From an uncultured Rhodospirillaceae bacterium (GTDB taxonomy: Bacteria; Pseudomonadota; Alphaproteobacteria; CAAGCB01; CAG-977), in assembly GCA_900550445.1 (NCBI GenBank), contig URSF01000001.1, forward strand, positions 1-64,000: a DNA stretch of 64,000 nucleotides. The letters run 5' to 3'. Positions within the stretch are counted from its first letter, which is position 1. Each line of letters begins with the position of its first letter. This document shows positions 55,730-64,000 of the stretch, piece after piece. The position numbers and the translations under genes are program-made. The notes under the pieces were generated by a model. It ran no database searches. It was given only the letters and a program-made list of their open reading frames with translations, and had not been told where the DNA came from.

Positions 55730-57199
55730 ATGTCAAAGCAGAATTCTGATCAAAACGACGTTCCTTATCAATTTACGGAACGTGTTTTAACGGTTTCTCT
55801 GCCGACGGCATTTATGTTGATTATTCTGGTCGCGGCCGGTGAAATTGATGCAATGAGCGCAATTGTCGGTTTTGCCATGGTTGTGTGTTTGACAATCGTG
55901 CTGGCTATGCCTTTTTTGATGAATTTAAAAAATCTGACACAGTATGTTCATCAGATTGCGCAGGAAGAAGAAGTGTCCGATATTCCCGTTTTCGGCAAAA
56001 AAGATGAAGAATCTACCCGTATTATCGCCGCGATTAATCAGATGCGCAATATCTGGACGACGCGCACGGAAAAATTGGAAGCGCAGACTTTGTCCGACGC
56101 CGCCGTGTTGGACAGTCTGCCCGACCCTTTGCTGATGCTGGATAACGAAGGCCAGGTGATCGGCGCCAATCTGGCGGCGCGCGAACTGTTCGGCTTTAAC
56201 GTTCGCGGGCAGACGCTGCGTCTGCTGGTCGATTCTCAATATCTGCCTTTGGCGGCGGAACGTATTTTGCAAGGCGAAACGCGCAAGGAAAGTTTGGAAA
56301 TATGTTTAAAGCAAAAGGTGTTCAACGCAAAGCTGGAACGCCTGCCGGCGACGGCCAAAGCCGGCGCCGTTATGGTTTTGACGCTGTACGACATGACGGC
56401 GCGCAAACAATTTGAACAGATGCAGGCGGATTTTATCGCCAATGCCAGCCATGAACTGCGTACGCCGCTGTCCGTTTTGTCCGGTTTTATTGAAACATTA
56501 CAGTCGACGGCCAAAGAAGACGAACAGGCTCGCGAGAAATTTTTAACGATTATGCATACGCAGGCAGTCAGAATGTCGGGATTGATCGAAAGCCTGCTGT
56601 GCCTGTCGCGCTTGCAGATGAGCGAAGGAGAAAAGTTGTCCGATTTCGTTGATATTCCGGAATTACTGCCGGCAGTTAAGCAAATGCTGGACGCCAAAGC
56701 GGTTAAAACAAATATGTCGATCGTTTTGAAACCCTGCGCCCAGTCCGGAATAATTTTCGGGAATATCAACGAATTAAATCAGGTTTTTCAAAATTTAACG
56801 GACAATGCGTTAAAATACGGCAAACCCGGCGGGCAGGTGACAGTTTCCTGCCGTGTCTTTGAAAATCAGGACGTGTCTGAAATCAAATCGCCGATGATTT
56901 ACGCGGTTGCCGTTCATAATACGGGCGAACCGATCGCTGCGGAATATCTGCCGCACCTGTTTGAACGGTTTTACCGTGTTGCCGCGACTAAAAACAAAGC
57001 GGTCGGGACAGGATTGGGACTGTCAATCGTGCAGCAGATTGTTAAGCACCACGGCGGTATGATAAAAGTGGAAAGTTCCAATGAAACCGGGACAGTGTTT
57101 ACTGTTTACCTGCCGATGTATCCGCAGCAGGATTCTGAGGAAACTTTCGATTCAGCAAAATCAGAACAACCAGCCCCGGCAGACTTAGAAAAGCCGTAA
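55730..57199 (+). CDS. PhoR-like membrane sensor histidine kinase
   Basis: 489 residues: two N-terminal membrane helices (about 20-62), a HAMP-like linker, a PAS domain (about 118-215), HisKA with NASHELRTPLS (His near 240) and HATPase with NLTDNALKYG and GTGLGLSIVQQ. The arrangement is that of PhoR-type kinases, but no response regulator or pst gene is nearby, so the signal is unknown. The last about 26 residues after the ATPase core are Ser/Glu/Pro-rich. This tail is encoded antisense to the end of ampG (overlap 57099-57199). Confidence 0.88.
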   Translation: MSKQNSDQNDVPYQFTERVLTVSLPTAFMLIILVAAGEIDAMSAIVGFAMVVCLTIVLAMPFLMNLKNLTQYVHQIAQEEEVSDIPVFGKKDEESTRIIAAINQMRNIWTTRTEKLEAQTLSDAAVLDSLPDPLLMLDNEGQVIGANLAARELFGFNVRGQTLRLLVDSQYLPLAAERILQGETRKESLEICLKQKVFNAKLERLPATAKAGAVMVLTLYDMTARKQFEQMQADFIANASHELRTPLSVLSGFIETLQSTAKEDEQAREKFLTIMHTQAVRMSGLIESLLCLSRLQMSEGEKLSDFVDIPELLPAVKQMLDAKAVKTNMSIVLKPCAQSGIIFGNINELNQVFQNLTDNALKYGKPGGQVTVSCRVFENQDVSEIKSPMIYAVAVHNTGEPIAAEYLPHLFERFYRVAATKNKAVGTGLGLSIVQQIVKHHGGMIKVESSNETGTVFTVYLPMYPQQDSEETFDSAKSEQPAPADLEKP

Positions 57200-58376
57200 T
57201 GGTAAAAAATACCGGCCAGATCGTATGATCGGCCAGCCACCCGCTGCCGGAAGACAGCAGATCGCGCGGCAAGGCCATCAGCGAACTCAGTAAAGCATAC
57301 TGTGTCGCCGTATAAGCCGTATTGCACAAGAAAGACATGTAAGCCACAAAGGCCGACGTCGCCATGGCTGAAGCCAGATTGTCGGACACGACGGAAATCA
57401 TCAGCCATACCAAACTGTTTCCCTGCGTTGCCAGATAAGCGAACGGCAGATTGCTGATTCCCTGCAGGATCCCGCAGATCAGCAGGCTGCGCATGATTCC
57501 CCACCGAACGACCGCTATTCCGCCCAGCAAACCGCCCAGTATGGTTGCGGCGATACCGTACAGTTTGACGACGGTGGCGATCTGGTCGTACGAAAATCCC
57601 ATTTCGATGTAGAATGGCGCCGTCATCGTTCCCAATGTCGTTTCGCATAACTTGTACAACATAATAAACAGGACGATCCAAACCCAGCCGGGACGGGAAA
57701 CAAAGTCTTTGATCGGCGCAACAACGGCCTCTTCAAAAAAGTTTCCGTCATTTTTTAATGTCTGATGCGACGGTTCTCTGACGATCAGGATCGTTATAAT
57801 GCCGATTAAGCCCGATATGGCCAGCAGTGTATAAACGCTTTCCCAGGACATGATTTCAGCCATATAAAGGGCGCCGGCGCCGGCGGCCAGCATACCGATG
57901 CGGTATCCGAAAACGAAACTGCCCGAAGCCGCGCCCTGATCCTGCGGTTCAAAATCTTCGACGCGGAAAGCATCAAACACGATATCCTGAGAAGCGGAAA
58001 AAAACGCGACGGCAACGGCGCATAAGCCTGTCAGAATCGGATCGGCCGCCGGATTTGTTCTGATCAACAACAGCAAGCTGATCATTAATCCGAACTGAAA
58101 CACCAGAGCCCAAGACCGCCTGCGCCCCAGCAGAGCCGTCAGAACAGGCAGCTGCAGACGGTCGACATACGGTGCCCATAGAAATTTAAAGCTGTACGGA
58201 AACCTGACCAGAGAAAACAGCGCAATGTCTGTTTTGGATACCCCTTTGCTGGTCAACCAGTAAGCCAGCGTTGAAAAAATCAGTACAAACGGCAGTCCGC
58301 TGAACAGCCCCAGAATCAACATCACAATCATTTTCGGATTGCGGTATACGCCGATGGAGGCTTTCCAGCTGTTCAT
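57099..58376 (-). CDS. ampG: AmpG-type muropeptide MFS permease
   Basis: 425 residues with 12 predicted helices. GLFSGLPFVLIFSTLAYWL at the N-terminus and FSASQDIVFDAFRVE near 130 are AmpG hallmarks. It imports anhydro-muropeptides for cell-wall recycling. The final helix (VVLILLNRKF) and tail lie in a 101-base convergent overlap with the histidine kinase gene. It starts 2 bases after typA. Confidence 0.9.
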   Translation of the reverse strand: MNSWKASIGVYRNPKMIVMLILGLFSGLPFVLIFSTLAYWLTSKGVSKTDIALFSLVRFPYSFKFLWAPYVDRLQLPVLTALLGRRRSWALVFQFGLMISLLLLIRTNPAADPILTGLCAVAVAFFSASQDIVFDAFRVEDFEPQDQGAASGSFVFGYRIGMLAAGAGALYMAEIMSWESVYTLLAISGLIGIITILIVREPSHQTLKNDGNFFEEAVVAPIKDFVSRPGWVWIVLFIMLYKLCETTLGTMTAPFYIEMGFSYDQIATVVKLYGIAATILGGLLGGIAVVRWGIMRSLLICGILQGISNLPFAYLATQGNSLVWLMISVVSDNLASAMATSAFVAYMSFLCNTAYTATQYALLSSLMALPRDLLSSGSGWLADHTIWPVFFTITAFLSLPGLVVLILLNRKFPQNPAADTSAGKQ

Positions 58377-58378
58377 TT

Positions 58379-60208
58379 TTATTCCTGATCCATTTTCGCG
58401 GCTTTGTTCGCGGCGCGCTTGCGCAGATTTTCGTCCAGAATAACTTTGCGCAGACGGAATGTTTTCGGCGTGACTTCGACCAGTTCGTCTTCCTGAATAT
58501 AGGCCAGCGCTTCTTCCAGACTCATTTTTTTAGGCGGAGTCAGCATGACGTTATCGTCCTTGCCCGCCGCGCGGATATTCGTCAAATGTTTCGTTTTAAC
58601 AGGGTTGACTTCAATGTCGTTTGATTTCGTGTGTTCTCCGATAATCATGCCGGCATAAACGTCAACGCCGGGTTCGATAAACATCGGGCCGCGGTCTTCC
58701 AGTTTCCACAAAGCGTAAGGAACCGCTTTGCCGTTGTCCGTTGAAATCATTACTCCCGTTCTACGCCCCGGAATTGCTCCTTTGTAGGGCTGATAGCTGT
58801 GAAACAACTTGTTCATAACGCCCGTGCCGCAGGTGTCGGTTAAGAACTGGGAATGGTAACCGATCAGGCTGCGCGAAGGCACCAAAAACGTCACGCGCGT
58901 TTTATTACCGCCCGACGGACGCATATCCGTCATTTCCGCCCGGCGTTCGCCCAGCTTTTCGCAGACGGTGCCGACATATTGTTCGTCAACGTCAACGATG
59001 ACTTCTTCAATCGGTTCCAGCTTTTTGCCCGAAACCGGATCAACCTGCATCAGTACGCGCGGACGGCTGATGGACAGTTCGTATCCTTCGCGGCGCATCT
59101 GTTCGATTAAAATTCCCAGCTGCAGTTCGCCGCGGCCCGCGACTTCAAAAGCGTCCGTCGTGTCCGTGCGTGAAATGCGCAGAGCAACGTTGCCTTCGGC
59201 TTCTTTTTGCAAACGGTCCCAGATAACGCGGGAAGTTACTTTATCGCCGTCTTTTCCGGCCAGAGGCGACGTGTTGATTGAAAATGTCATGGCCAAAGTC
59301 GGCGGATCAATCGGCTGTGCCGGAATCGGCGTCGTGACCGAAGGATCGCATAATGTGTCGGCAACGGTCGCTTTGGTTAATCCGGCCAAAGCGACGATAT
59401 CGCCGGCGCCGGCTTCTTCCAGTCCGGTGCGCTTTAACCCGCGGAAAGCCAGAATTTTGCTGACGCGCGCCGTTTCGATCATTTTGCCGTCGCGTCCGAT
59501 TGCCTTGATCGTTGAATTGACTTTGACGGAACCCGAATGAATTTTTCCCGTCAGAATACGGCCGACGAACGGATCGTTTTCAATCGCGGTCACCAGCAGG
59601 GAAAACGGCCCGTGCGGATCGCACTTCGGCGGCGGCACGTAATCCATGATTAAATCAAACAGCGGCGCGATGGATTCGCGGGGATCTTTGTCCAAATCCC
59701 TGACGGCCCAGCCTTCGCGGCCGGAAGCGTAAAGGACAGGGAAATCCAGCTGTTCGTCCGTAGCGTCCAATGAAGCAAACAAATCAAAGACTTCTTCGTA
59801 AACTTCCTGCGGTCTGGCGTCGGGCCGGTCAACTTTGTTGATGACGACAATCGGCTTTAATCCGATTTTCAAAGCCTTGCTGACGACAAACTTTGTCTGC
59901 GGCAAAGGGCCTTCGGCCGCGTCAACCAGCACAATGGCCGAATCGACCATATCCAGGATACGTTCGACTTCTCCGCCGAAATCGGCGTGCCCCGGCGTGT
60001 CGACAATATTAAAACGCGCCCCTTTCCATTCAACGGAAGTGCATTTTGCCAAAATCGTAATGCCGCGTTCGCGTTCCAGATCGTTGGAATCCAGCGCCCG
60101 TTCGGCGACAACCTGATTGTCGCGGAATGTTCCGCTTTGACGCAGCATAGTATCGACCAGTGTCGTTTTGCCGTGGTCGACGTGGGCAATAATCGCAATA
60201 TTACGCAT
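58379..60208 (-). CDS. typA: Ribosome-associated GTPase TypA/BipA
   Basis: 609 residues: G domain with AHVDHGKTT (9-16), [24 protein letters not shown] and SGREGW; beta-barrel, EF-G-like III and V domains and the family-specific C-terminal domain with [15 protein letters not shown]. Assists 50S assembly under stress or cold. Complete length. Confidence 0.97.
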   Translation of the reverse strand: MRNIAIIAHVDHGKTTLVDTMLRQSGTFRDNQVVAERALDSNDLERERGITILAKCTSVEWKGARFNIVDTPGHADFGGEVERILDMVDSAIVLVDAAEGPLPQTKFVVSKALKIGLKPIVVINKVDRPDARPQEVYEEVFDLFASLDATDEQLDFPVLYASGREGWAVRDLDKDPRESIAPLFDLIMDYVPPPKCDPHGPFSLLVTAIENDPFVGRILTGKIHSGSVKVNSTIKAIGRDGKMIETARVSKILAFRGLKRTGLEEAGAGDIVALAGLTKATVADTLCDPSVTTPIPAQPIDPPTLAMTFSINTSPLAGKDGDKVTSRVIWDRLQKEAEGNVALRISRTDTTDAFEVAGRGELQLGILIEQMRREGYELSISRPRVLMQVDPVSGKKLEPIEEVIVDVDEQYVGTVCEKLGERRAEMTDMRPSGGNKTRVTFLVPSRSLIGYHSQFLTDTCGTGVMNKLFHSYQPYKGAIPGRRTGVMISTDNGKAVPYALWKLEDRGPMFIEPGVDVYAGMIIGEHTKSNDIEVNPVKTKHLTNIRAAGKDDNVMLTPPKKMSLEEALAYIQEDELVEVTPKTFRLRKVILDENLRKRAANKAAKMDQE

Positions 60209-60370
60209 AGGAGTTCTTCTTTAAATAATTAAGTCATGTCAGATACGCTTTTACGGATTCTTGTTGTTTTTGTCAATTCCCGTTGTTTTGTCGGCTGTTG
60301 TTTTTTTCATGGATTCTCCGGTCTTTCGGGCGTATCCTGCGAAGATCGAAATAGAGGAAAGGAATTGTTC

Positions 60371-60904
60371 ATGAATTATCTCGCGGCGACTGTATTAACG
60401 GTTTTTGCTTTTCCCTGTCTGGCAGCGGCCCTGACGGAGCAGTTTTCTTTAATGGATATCAACAAGGACGGTTTTTTATCTGAAACGGAGTTTGTAAACG
60501 GTATGCGCGCCATGTCAGAAACGGAAAATGTTTCTGCCGTGGCGGGACAGACCACCTCTGATGAGGAAAAGAAAAAAATTATTGATGAGGCGATTTCCCA
60601 GTCTAAAAACAATCTGCCGTATAAAATAGACGACGCAACGGTATGGACGGACGTCTATGCCGAAAATAACGAAATCCATTATGTGTACAAGGTAGAAATG
60701 GATATCAGCACTTTGGCGCCGGAACAGGTCACAACTTTGAAACCCGTTTTGCAAAAACAGATTTGTTCTACGGTCGTACCGTCCATGTGCGGCGTGGTAA
60801 AGGATATCCTGTTGAAAAAAGGAATTCCGCTGGTAACCCATTATAACGATAAAACCGGCGCGGAACTGGTATCCTGCCGGCTTACCGAAGCGGATTGTCC
60901 GTAG
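60371..60904 (+). CDS. Secreted single EF-hand protein
   Basis: 177 residues: signal peptide (to about 19), directly followed by a canonical 12-residue EF-hand loop DINKDGFLSETE (near residues 29-40), so calcium binding is likely. The rest has no recognised family; three Cys lie in the C-terminal third (QICSTVVPSMC and SCRLTEADC), suggesting disulfides. The ATG at 60371 has GAGGAAAGGAA before it; longer frames upstream lack such a site. Stands alone between typA and adenosine kinase. Confidence 0.72.
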   Translation: MNYLAATVLTVFAFPCLAAALTEQFSLMDINKDGFLSETEFVNGMRAMSETENVSAVAGQTTSDEEKKKIIDEAISQSKNNLPYKIDDATVWTDVYAENNEIHYVYKVEMDISTLAPEQVTTLKPVLQKQICSTVVPSMCGVVKDILLKKGIPLVTHYNDKTGAELVSCRLTEADCP

Positions 60905-60907
60905 CCG

Positions 60908-61906
60908 TTATCCGACTTTTTTAGCGACAAGCTCGCTTAACGACGTTTCAGGCCTGGCCCCGTAATGGGAAATGATTTCCGCGGCGGCCAGCGCCCCCAT
61001 TTGCAGACATTCCGAAATCGGCCTGTCCTGCGCCAGCCCCGTTAAAAATCCGGCGGCGAACAAATCGCCCGCACCGGTCGTGTCGATAACGCGGTTGATC
61101 GGTTCGGCGGGAATTTCATAACGCGTTTTGCCGCAGATGGCGACCGCCCCTTTCGCGCCGCGCGTCACAACGACGATTTCGCATAAATCCTGACATTTTT
61201 CAAATGCCGTTTCCGGATCGTCCGCATTAAACAGCGCTTTGATTTCGTCTTCGTTGCAAAACAGGATATCAATCCCGTTTTTAATCAGCTGCAAAAAACT
61301 GTCCCTGTGGCGGTTGACGCAGAACGGATCCGACAGGGACAAAGAAACTTTACGGTTATGTTTGTGCGCCAGCTCAACGGCGTATGACAAGGCGTCTTTG
61401 GCTTCCGGCCGGTCCCACAGATAGCCTTCCATGTAAACGATTTTTGTCTGCCGGATCAGTTCTTCGTCAATATCTTTGCGCGATAGTTTTGAACAAGCCC
61501 CCAGATAAGTATTCATCGTTCTTTGAGCGTCCGGACTGACGATCACCATACAGCGTGCGGTCGGGCGTTCGTTTTCCAGACACGGAGTCGTAAAATGAAC
61601 GCCGGATCTGGTAATATCCTGACGGAAAACCTCGCCCAGCTTGTCATCGGCGACTTTGCCGATAAAAGCGGGCTTTCCGCCCAGCGCCGCAATGCCGACA
61701 GCCGTATTGGCCGCCGATCCGCCGGAACATTCAACGCCGTTTTTGGCAATATGTCCGTAAATTTGTTCGGCCAAAGAAGCGTCAATCAACGTCATCATGC
61801 CTTTGGGCATATTATGCTGCGTTAAAAATTCGTCGTCCATATTGGCCAGCACGTCAACCATGGCATTGCCGATTGCCACAACGTCAAAACGTGTCAGAGC
61901 GTTCAT
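60908..61906 (-). CDS. Adenosine kinase (PfkB family)
   Basis: 332 residues of the ribokinase fold. ECSGGSAANTAVGIAALGG is the N-terminal PfkB signature and DTTGAGDLFAAGFL (near 283-296) holds the catalytic Asp and anion hole. The FDVVAIGNAMVDVLA start is typical of alphaproteobacterial adenosine kinase; other sugar or nucleoside substrates are possible. GGAGG lies 6 bases before the ATG at 61906. Confidence 0.85.
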   Translation of the reverse strand: MNALTRFDVVAIGNAMVDVLANMDDEFLTQHNMPKGMMTLIDASLAEQIYGHIAKNGVECSGGSAANTAVGIAALGGKPAFIGKVADDKLGEVFRQDITRSGVHFTTPCLENERPTARCMVIVSPDAQRTMNTYLGACSKLSRKDIDEELIRQTKIVYMEGYLWDRPEAKDALSYAVELAHKHNRKVSLSLSDPFCVNRHRDSFLQLIKNGIDILFCNEDEIKALFNADDPETAFEKCQDLCEIVVVTRGAKGAVAICGKTRYEIPAEPINRVIDTTGAGDLFAAGFLTGLAQDRPISECLQMGALAAAEIISHYGARPETSLSELVAKKVG

Positions 61907-62011
61907 ATAAAACCTCCGTATGGGGTTAAAGATAACGACAGTATAAAAAAACTTACAATTCAAGCAAGACTCTGCTACAAAAATAAGGAATTTCTTTCGG
62001 AGTAAAAAGAG

Positions 62012-62692
62012 ATGCTGATTGAATTAAGAAATGCTGTCAAAGATGTTTTTTCAAAACAAATCAGAGGGTTAGTCTGGCTTACCGCCTTGACGACTCTGCT
62101 TGTTTTTATTGTTCTTTTTTGTTTGTTTGTTTTCGGTATGTCTTTTTTTGAGCTGGCGGACAGTCCAAAGCTGGAAAAAACGGTGGAAGTCCTTGGTTAT
62201 ATTCTGTTTTTTATCATGTCGCTGATGCTTTTTCCCGCCGTGGCGGCGTTCGTGTCGGGTTTTTTTATCGATTCGGTTGTCGATCGGACGGCGAAAAAAA
62301 ACAATATTTCCGGTTTAAGAAACGTTCCTTTGTCCGAAAGCGTTGTTTTATCGGGAGTCGTCGCCTTGAAAGGAGTCGTTTTATCCGCCGCATTAATCCC
62401 CGTTACTTTGATGTTGGGACTGATTCCTTTTGTCAATCTGGTGCCGATTGTTCTATATTATGGATTAAACGGTCGTCTTTTGGCCAGAGAGTATTTCTTT
62501 GCCGTGGCTTTGCGCTATATGCCGAAGGATAAAGCTGACGAAGTTTTTGACCGTGATTTCGGGTATTGGATCAAAAGCGGCATTATTATTGCCATTTTAA
62601 TGACAATTCCCGTCATCAACATTATTTCTCCGCTGATTGCGATGGCGTTTATGCAGCGGCTGTTTTTAAAAAAACAACAGGAACAAAGATGA
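62012..62692 (+). CDS. EI24/CysZ-like membrane protein
   Basis: 226 residues with about five hydrophobic segments. LLVFIVLFCLFVF, LMLFPAVAAFVSGFFIDSVVDR and PFVNLVPIVLYYGLNGRLLAREYF follow the EI24 family pattern, which includes sulfate permease CysZ. Whether this protein transports sulfate is not shown; cysE is far away in the window. It starts an operon with a lipoprotein and a PAP2 phosphatase through ATGA overlaps. Confidence 0.75.
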   Translation: MLIELRNAVKDVFSKQIRGLVWLTALTTLLVFIVLFCLFVFGMSFFELADSPKLEKTVEVLGYILFFIMSLMLFPAVAAFVSGFFIDSVVDRTAKKNNISGLRNVPLSESVVLSGVVALKGVVLSAALIPVTLMLGLIPFVNLVPIVLYYGLNGRLLAREYFFAVALRYMPKDKADEVFDRDFGYWIKSGIIIAILMTIPVINIISPLIAMAFMQRLFLKKQQEQR

Positions 62693-63072
62693 AAAAAGCT
62701 GTTTTGATTTTTGCGTTTTGTTTTCTGGCCGGGTGTGCCCGTGTTCCCAAAGAACTGCCGGTCGTCGCCGCGCCCGACGAGGCGGAGGTGTCTGTCGACG
62801 GTTCCCGAACCGCCGTCGGATCCGGACGCAAAGATCCGCTGTTGAAGGCGGATTATGTGCTGCGGGTTTTGGGCGAACCGACGGTAAAACGCCGCGAAAC
62901 CCCCTCTGAAGTCTGGGTGTACGCTCAATCGGGCTGCGTTCTGTTTATTTACATGAACGAACAGGACGACGGGTCGTCTTTGGTTCGGCATATGGAAATC
63001 GGAACGCCGACGTTTCGGGCGACGCGGAAAGATTCTCTGTCATGTTTGAAAACGGCGGCGAAGTTAAGATGA
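62689..63072 (+). CDS. Small lipoprotein, BamE-like pattern
   Basis: 127 residues with lipobox LAGC (Cys16). The central VLRVLGEPTVKRRETPSEVWVY is like the beta-hairpin start of the SmpA/BamE fold, followed by CVLFIYMNEQ. It lacks further assignment. Start fixed by ATGA with the EI24 gene, end by ATGA with the PAP2 gene. Confidence 0.65.
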   Translation: MKKAVLIFAFCFLAGCARVPKELPVVAAPDEAEVSVDGSRTAVGSGRKDPLLKADYVLRVLGEPTVKRRETPSEVWVYAQSGCVLFIYMNEQDDGSSLVRHMEIGTPTFRATRKDSLSCLKTAAKLR

Positions 63073-63602
63073 TTGAAACGATCCTGCGGGCGGATAAAGC
63101 TTTTCTGGATTATATTCAGACTCTGCGCACAGACATGCTGGACACGCTGATGACAGCGGTAACTTTTCTGGGCGATGCGGGGATTTTCTGGATTGCGTGG
63201 GCCGGTGTTTTATGCTGCTTTTCAAAAACCAGAAAAACGGGATTCTTAATGATGGCGGCACTGGCCGTAACGTTCGTTATCAGTACGCTGGGATTAAAGA
63301 ATTTATTTGAACGTCTGCGTCCGTGCGTTCAGTTCCCGAAAGATTTGTTTTATGCCTGTCCGTCCGGTTTTTCTTTTCCGTCCGGACATTCCGTTTCATC
63401 GTTCGCCGCGGCGGGCGTGCTGTTTTTCAGACATGAAAAAGGCAGAACGGCCGCGTTGATTCTGGCGTTTTTCATCGCTTTTTCCAGAATGTATCTGTAT
63501 GTTCATTTTCCGTCGGACGTTTTAACGGGCAGTCTTTTAGGCATTGCCGCGGCTTATCTGGTTGTCATGTACGACGGAATAAAGAAAAAGGCAGAGCCGT
63601 AA
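63069..63602 (+). CDS. PAP2-family membrane phosphatase
   Basis: 177 residues, about five helices. The three PAP2 motifs are KNLFERLRP (KX6RP), PSGH (SFPSGHSVSS) and the late SRMYLYVHFPSDVLTG (SRX5HX3D). Likely an undecaprenyl pyrophosphate, phosphatidylglycerophosphate or lipid A phosphatase acting on the periplasmic face. Coupled to the lipoprotein gene. Confidence 0.9.
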   Translation: MIETILRADKAFLDYIQTLRTDMLDTLMTAVTFLGDAGIFWIAWAGVLCCFSKTRKTGFLMMAALAVTFVISTLGLKNLFERLRPCVQFPKDLFYACPSGFSFPSGHSVSSFAAAGVLFFRHEKGRTAALILAFFIAFSRMYLYVHFPSDVLTGSLLGIAAAYLVVMYDGIKKKAEP

Positions 63603-63626
63603 CTCTGCCTTTAAAAGTTTTTTTTA
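63587..63626. terminator. Bidirectional terminator between the PAP2 gene and trxA
   Basis: A 10-bp stem (63587-63596 with 63603-63612) and 6-base loop; on the minus strand it is followed by T5, on the plus strand a T8 run follows a few bases later. Confidence 0.82.
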
Positions 63627-63941
63627 AGCCATTTGTTCGTTAATCCAGGCGGCCAGCTTTGATTTTGTCATGGCGCCCGAATGTGTGGCGACGGCCTGAC
63701 CGTTTTTAAACATGATCAGTGTCGGAATGCCGCGGACGCCGAAATTTGTCGGCGTTTCGGGCGAATCGTCAATATTCATTTTGACAACTTTCAGCTTGTC
63801 GCCCATTTCTGTTGCGACTTCTTCCAAAACGGGGCTCAGCTGGCGGCACGGAGAACACCATTCGGCAAAGAAATCAACCAGGACAGGAACGTCCGAATTT
63901 TTGATTTCATTTGCAAATTCATTGTCTTTAATTACTTTCAT
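63624..63941 (-). CDS. trxA: Thioredoxin
   Basis: 105 residues, complete thioredoxin fold with active site WCSPC (residues 28-32) instead of the usual WCGPC, and the cis-Pro in RGIPTLIMF. The Gly-to-Ser change between the Cys can shift redox potential. Cytoplasmic, general disulfide reductase. AAAGGAA lies before the ATG; the promoter would lie in the last about 60 bases of the window. Confidence 0.93.
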   Translation of the reverse strand: MKVIKDNEFANEIKNSDVPVLVDFFAEWCSPCRQLSPVLEEVATEMGDKLKVVKMNIDDSPETPTNFGVRGIPTLIMFKNGQAVATHSGAMTKSKLAAWINEQMA

Positions 63942-64000
63942 GTTGTTTTCCTTTCTATAAGAGAACTGTACTGCCTTTATAAGAGGCTTTGAAATAACGG

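Overview
This 64 kb window is chromosomal core sequence from an alphaproteobacterium, probably an uncultured, host- or gut-associated lineage with a reduced genome. The evidence is conserved alphaproteobacterial gene order: gpsA-tsaD facing a Mic60-like gene plus hemY; envC-ctpA-divergent polysaccharide deacetylase-rppH; rplU-rpmA-obg-proB-proA-nadD-rsfS-rlmH; and trpS, murJ, glnD, mutS and malic enzyme together. The cell is Gram-negative, as shown by LolA, MurJ, EnvC, lipoproteins and an autotransporter. No phage, transposase, CRISPR array or rRNA operon was seen. A run of 15 G at base 1 looks like a sequencing or assembly artefact at a contig edge.

Layout. 0-3 kb is AT-rich and accessory: a small P-loop kinase-like protein, small membrane and secreted proteins, and a sulfatase-modifying-factor-like gene broken by three in-frame stops. 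2.8-9.1 kb holds tRNA-Met, cysE, an alpha/beta hydrolase, lolA, ftsK, a Lon-N domain protein and a thioredoxin-TPR protein. 9.2-9.7 kb is a small RNA locus: tRNA-Gly, a mirrored T-arm copy, and a tRNA-Asp-like gene with an abnormal T-arm. 9.7-13.5 kb carries a HAD and an APH-type kinase, crcB and an AspT-type transporter. 13.6-24.8 kb carries gpsA, tsaD, the Mic60-like gene, hemY, gdx, rppH and the cell-division/peptidoglycan cluster ending in gpmI. 24.8-32.8 kb has the autotransporter and the long rplU operon. 32.8-37.4 kb encodes a GYF-AIM24 protein, two tandem degenerate EAL proteins and a lipoprotein. 37.5-37.9 kb is tRNA-Arg followed by a structured repeat. 37.9-44.7 kb has a DUF1090 protein, MsrAB, a lone DotB/PilT-type ATPase, ZnuABC, an exported MEMO-AMMECR1 fusion and MutT. 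44.7-60.2 kb has pgsA, trpS, a three-repeat secreted protein, murJ, glnD, mutS, malic enzyme, a PhoR-like kinase, ampG and typA. 60.2-64 kb ends with an EF-hand protein, adenosine kinase, an EI24-lipoprotein-PAP2 operon and trxA.

Functional themes are envelope building and division (FtsK, EnvC, CtpA, MurJ, AmpG, LolA, PgsA), ribosome assembly (L21, L27, Obg, RsfS, RlmH, TypA), proline and NAD synthesis, nitrogen sensing (GlnD), repair (MutS, MutT, MsrAB) and zinc uptake.

The most unusual observations are: (1) at both tRNA-Gly and tRNA-Arg the intrinsic terminator is followed by an inverted copy of the T-arm, which then folds back on itself; (2) a tRNA-Asp-like gene with promoter, terminator and encoded CCA but a non-canonical T-arm; (3) an otherwise intact reading frame whose stops fall at conserved Trp positions; (4) a secreted MEMO-AMMECR1 fusion beside zinc uptake genes; (5) two tandem degenerate EAL proteins, one with a Cys-rich tail; (6) a Mic60-like protein with no membrane segment.
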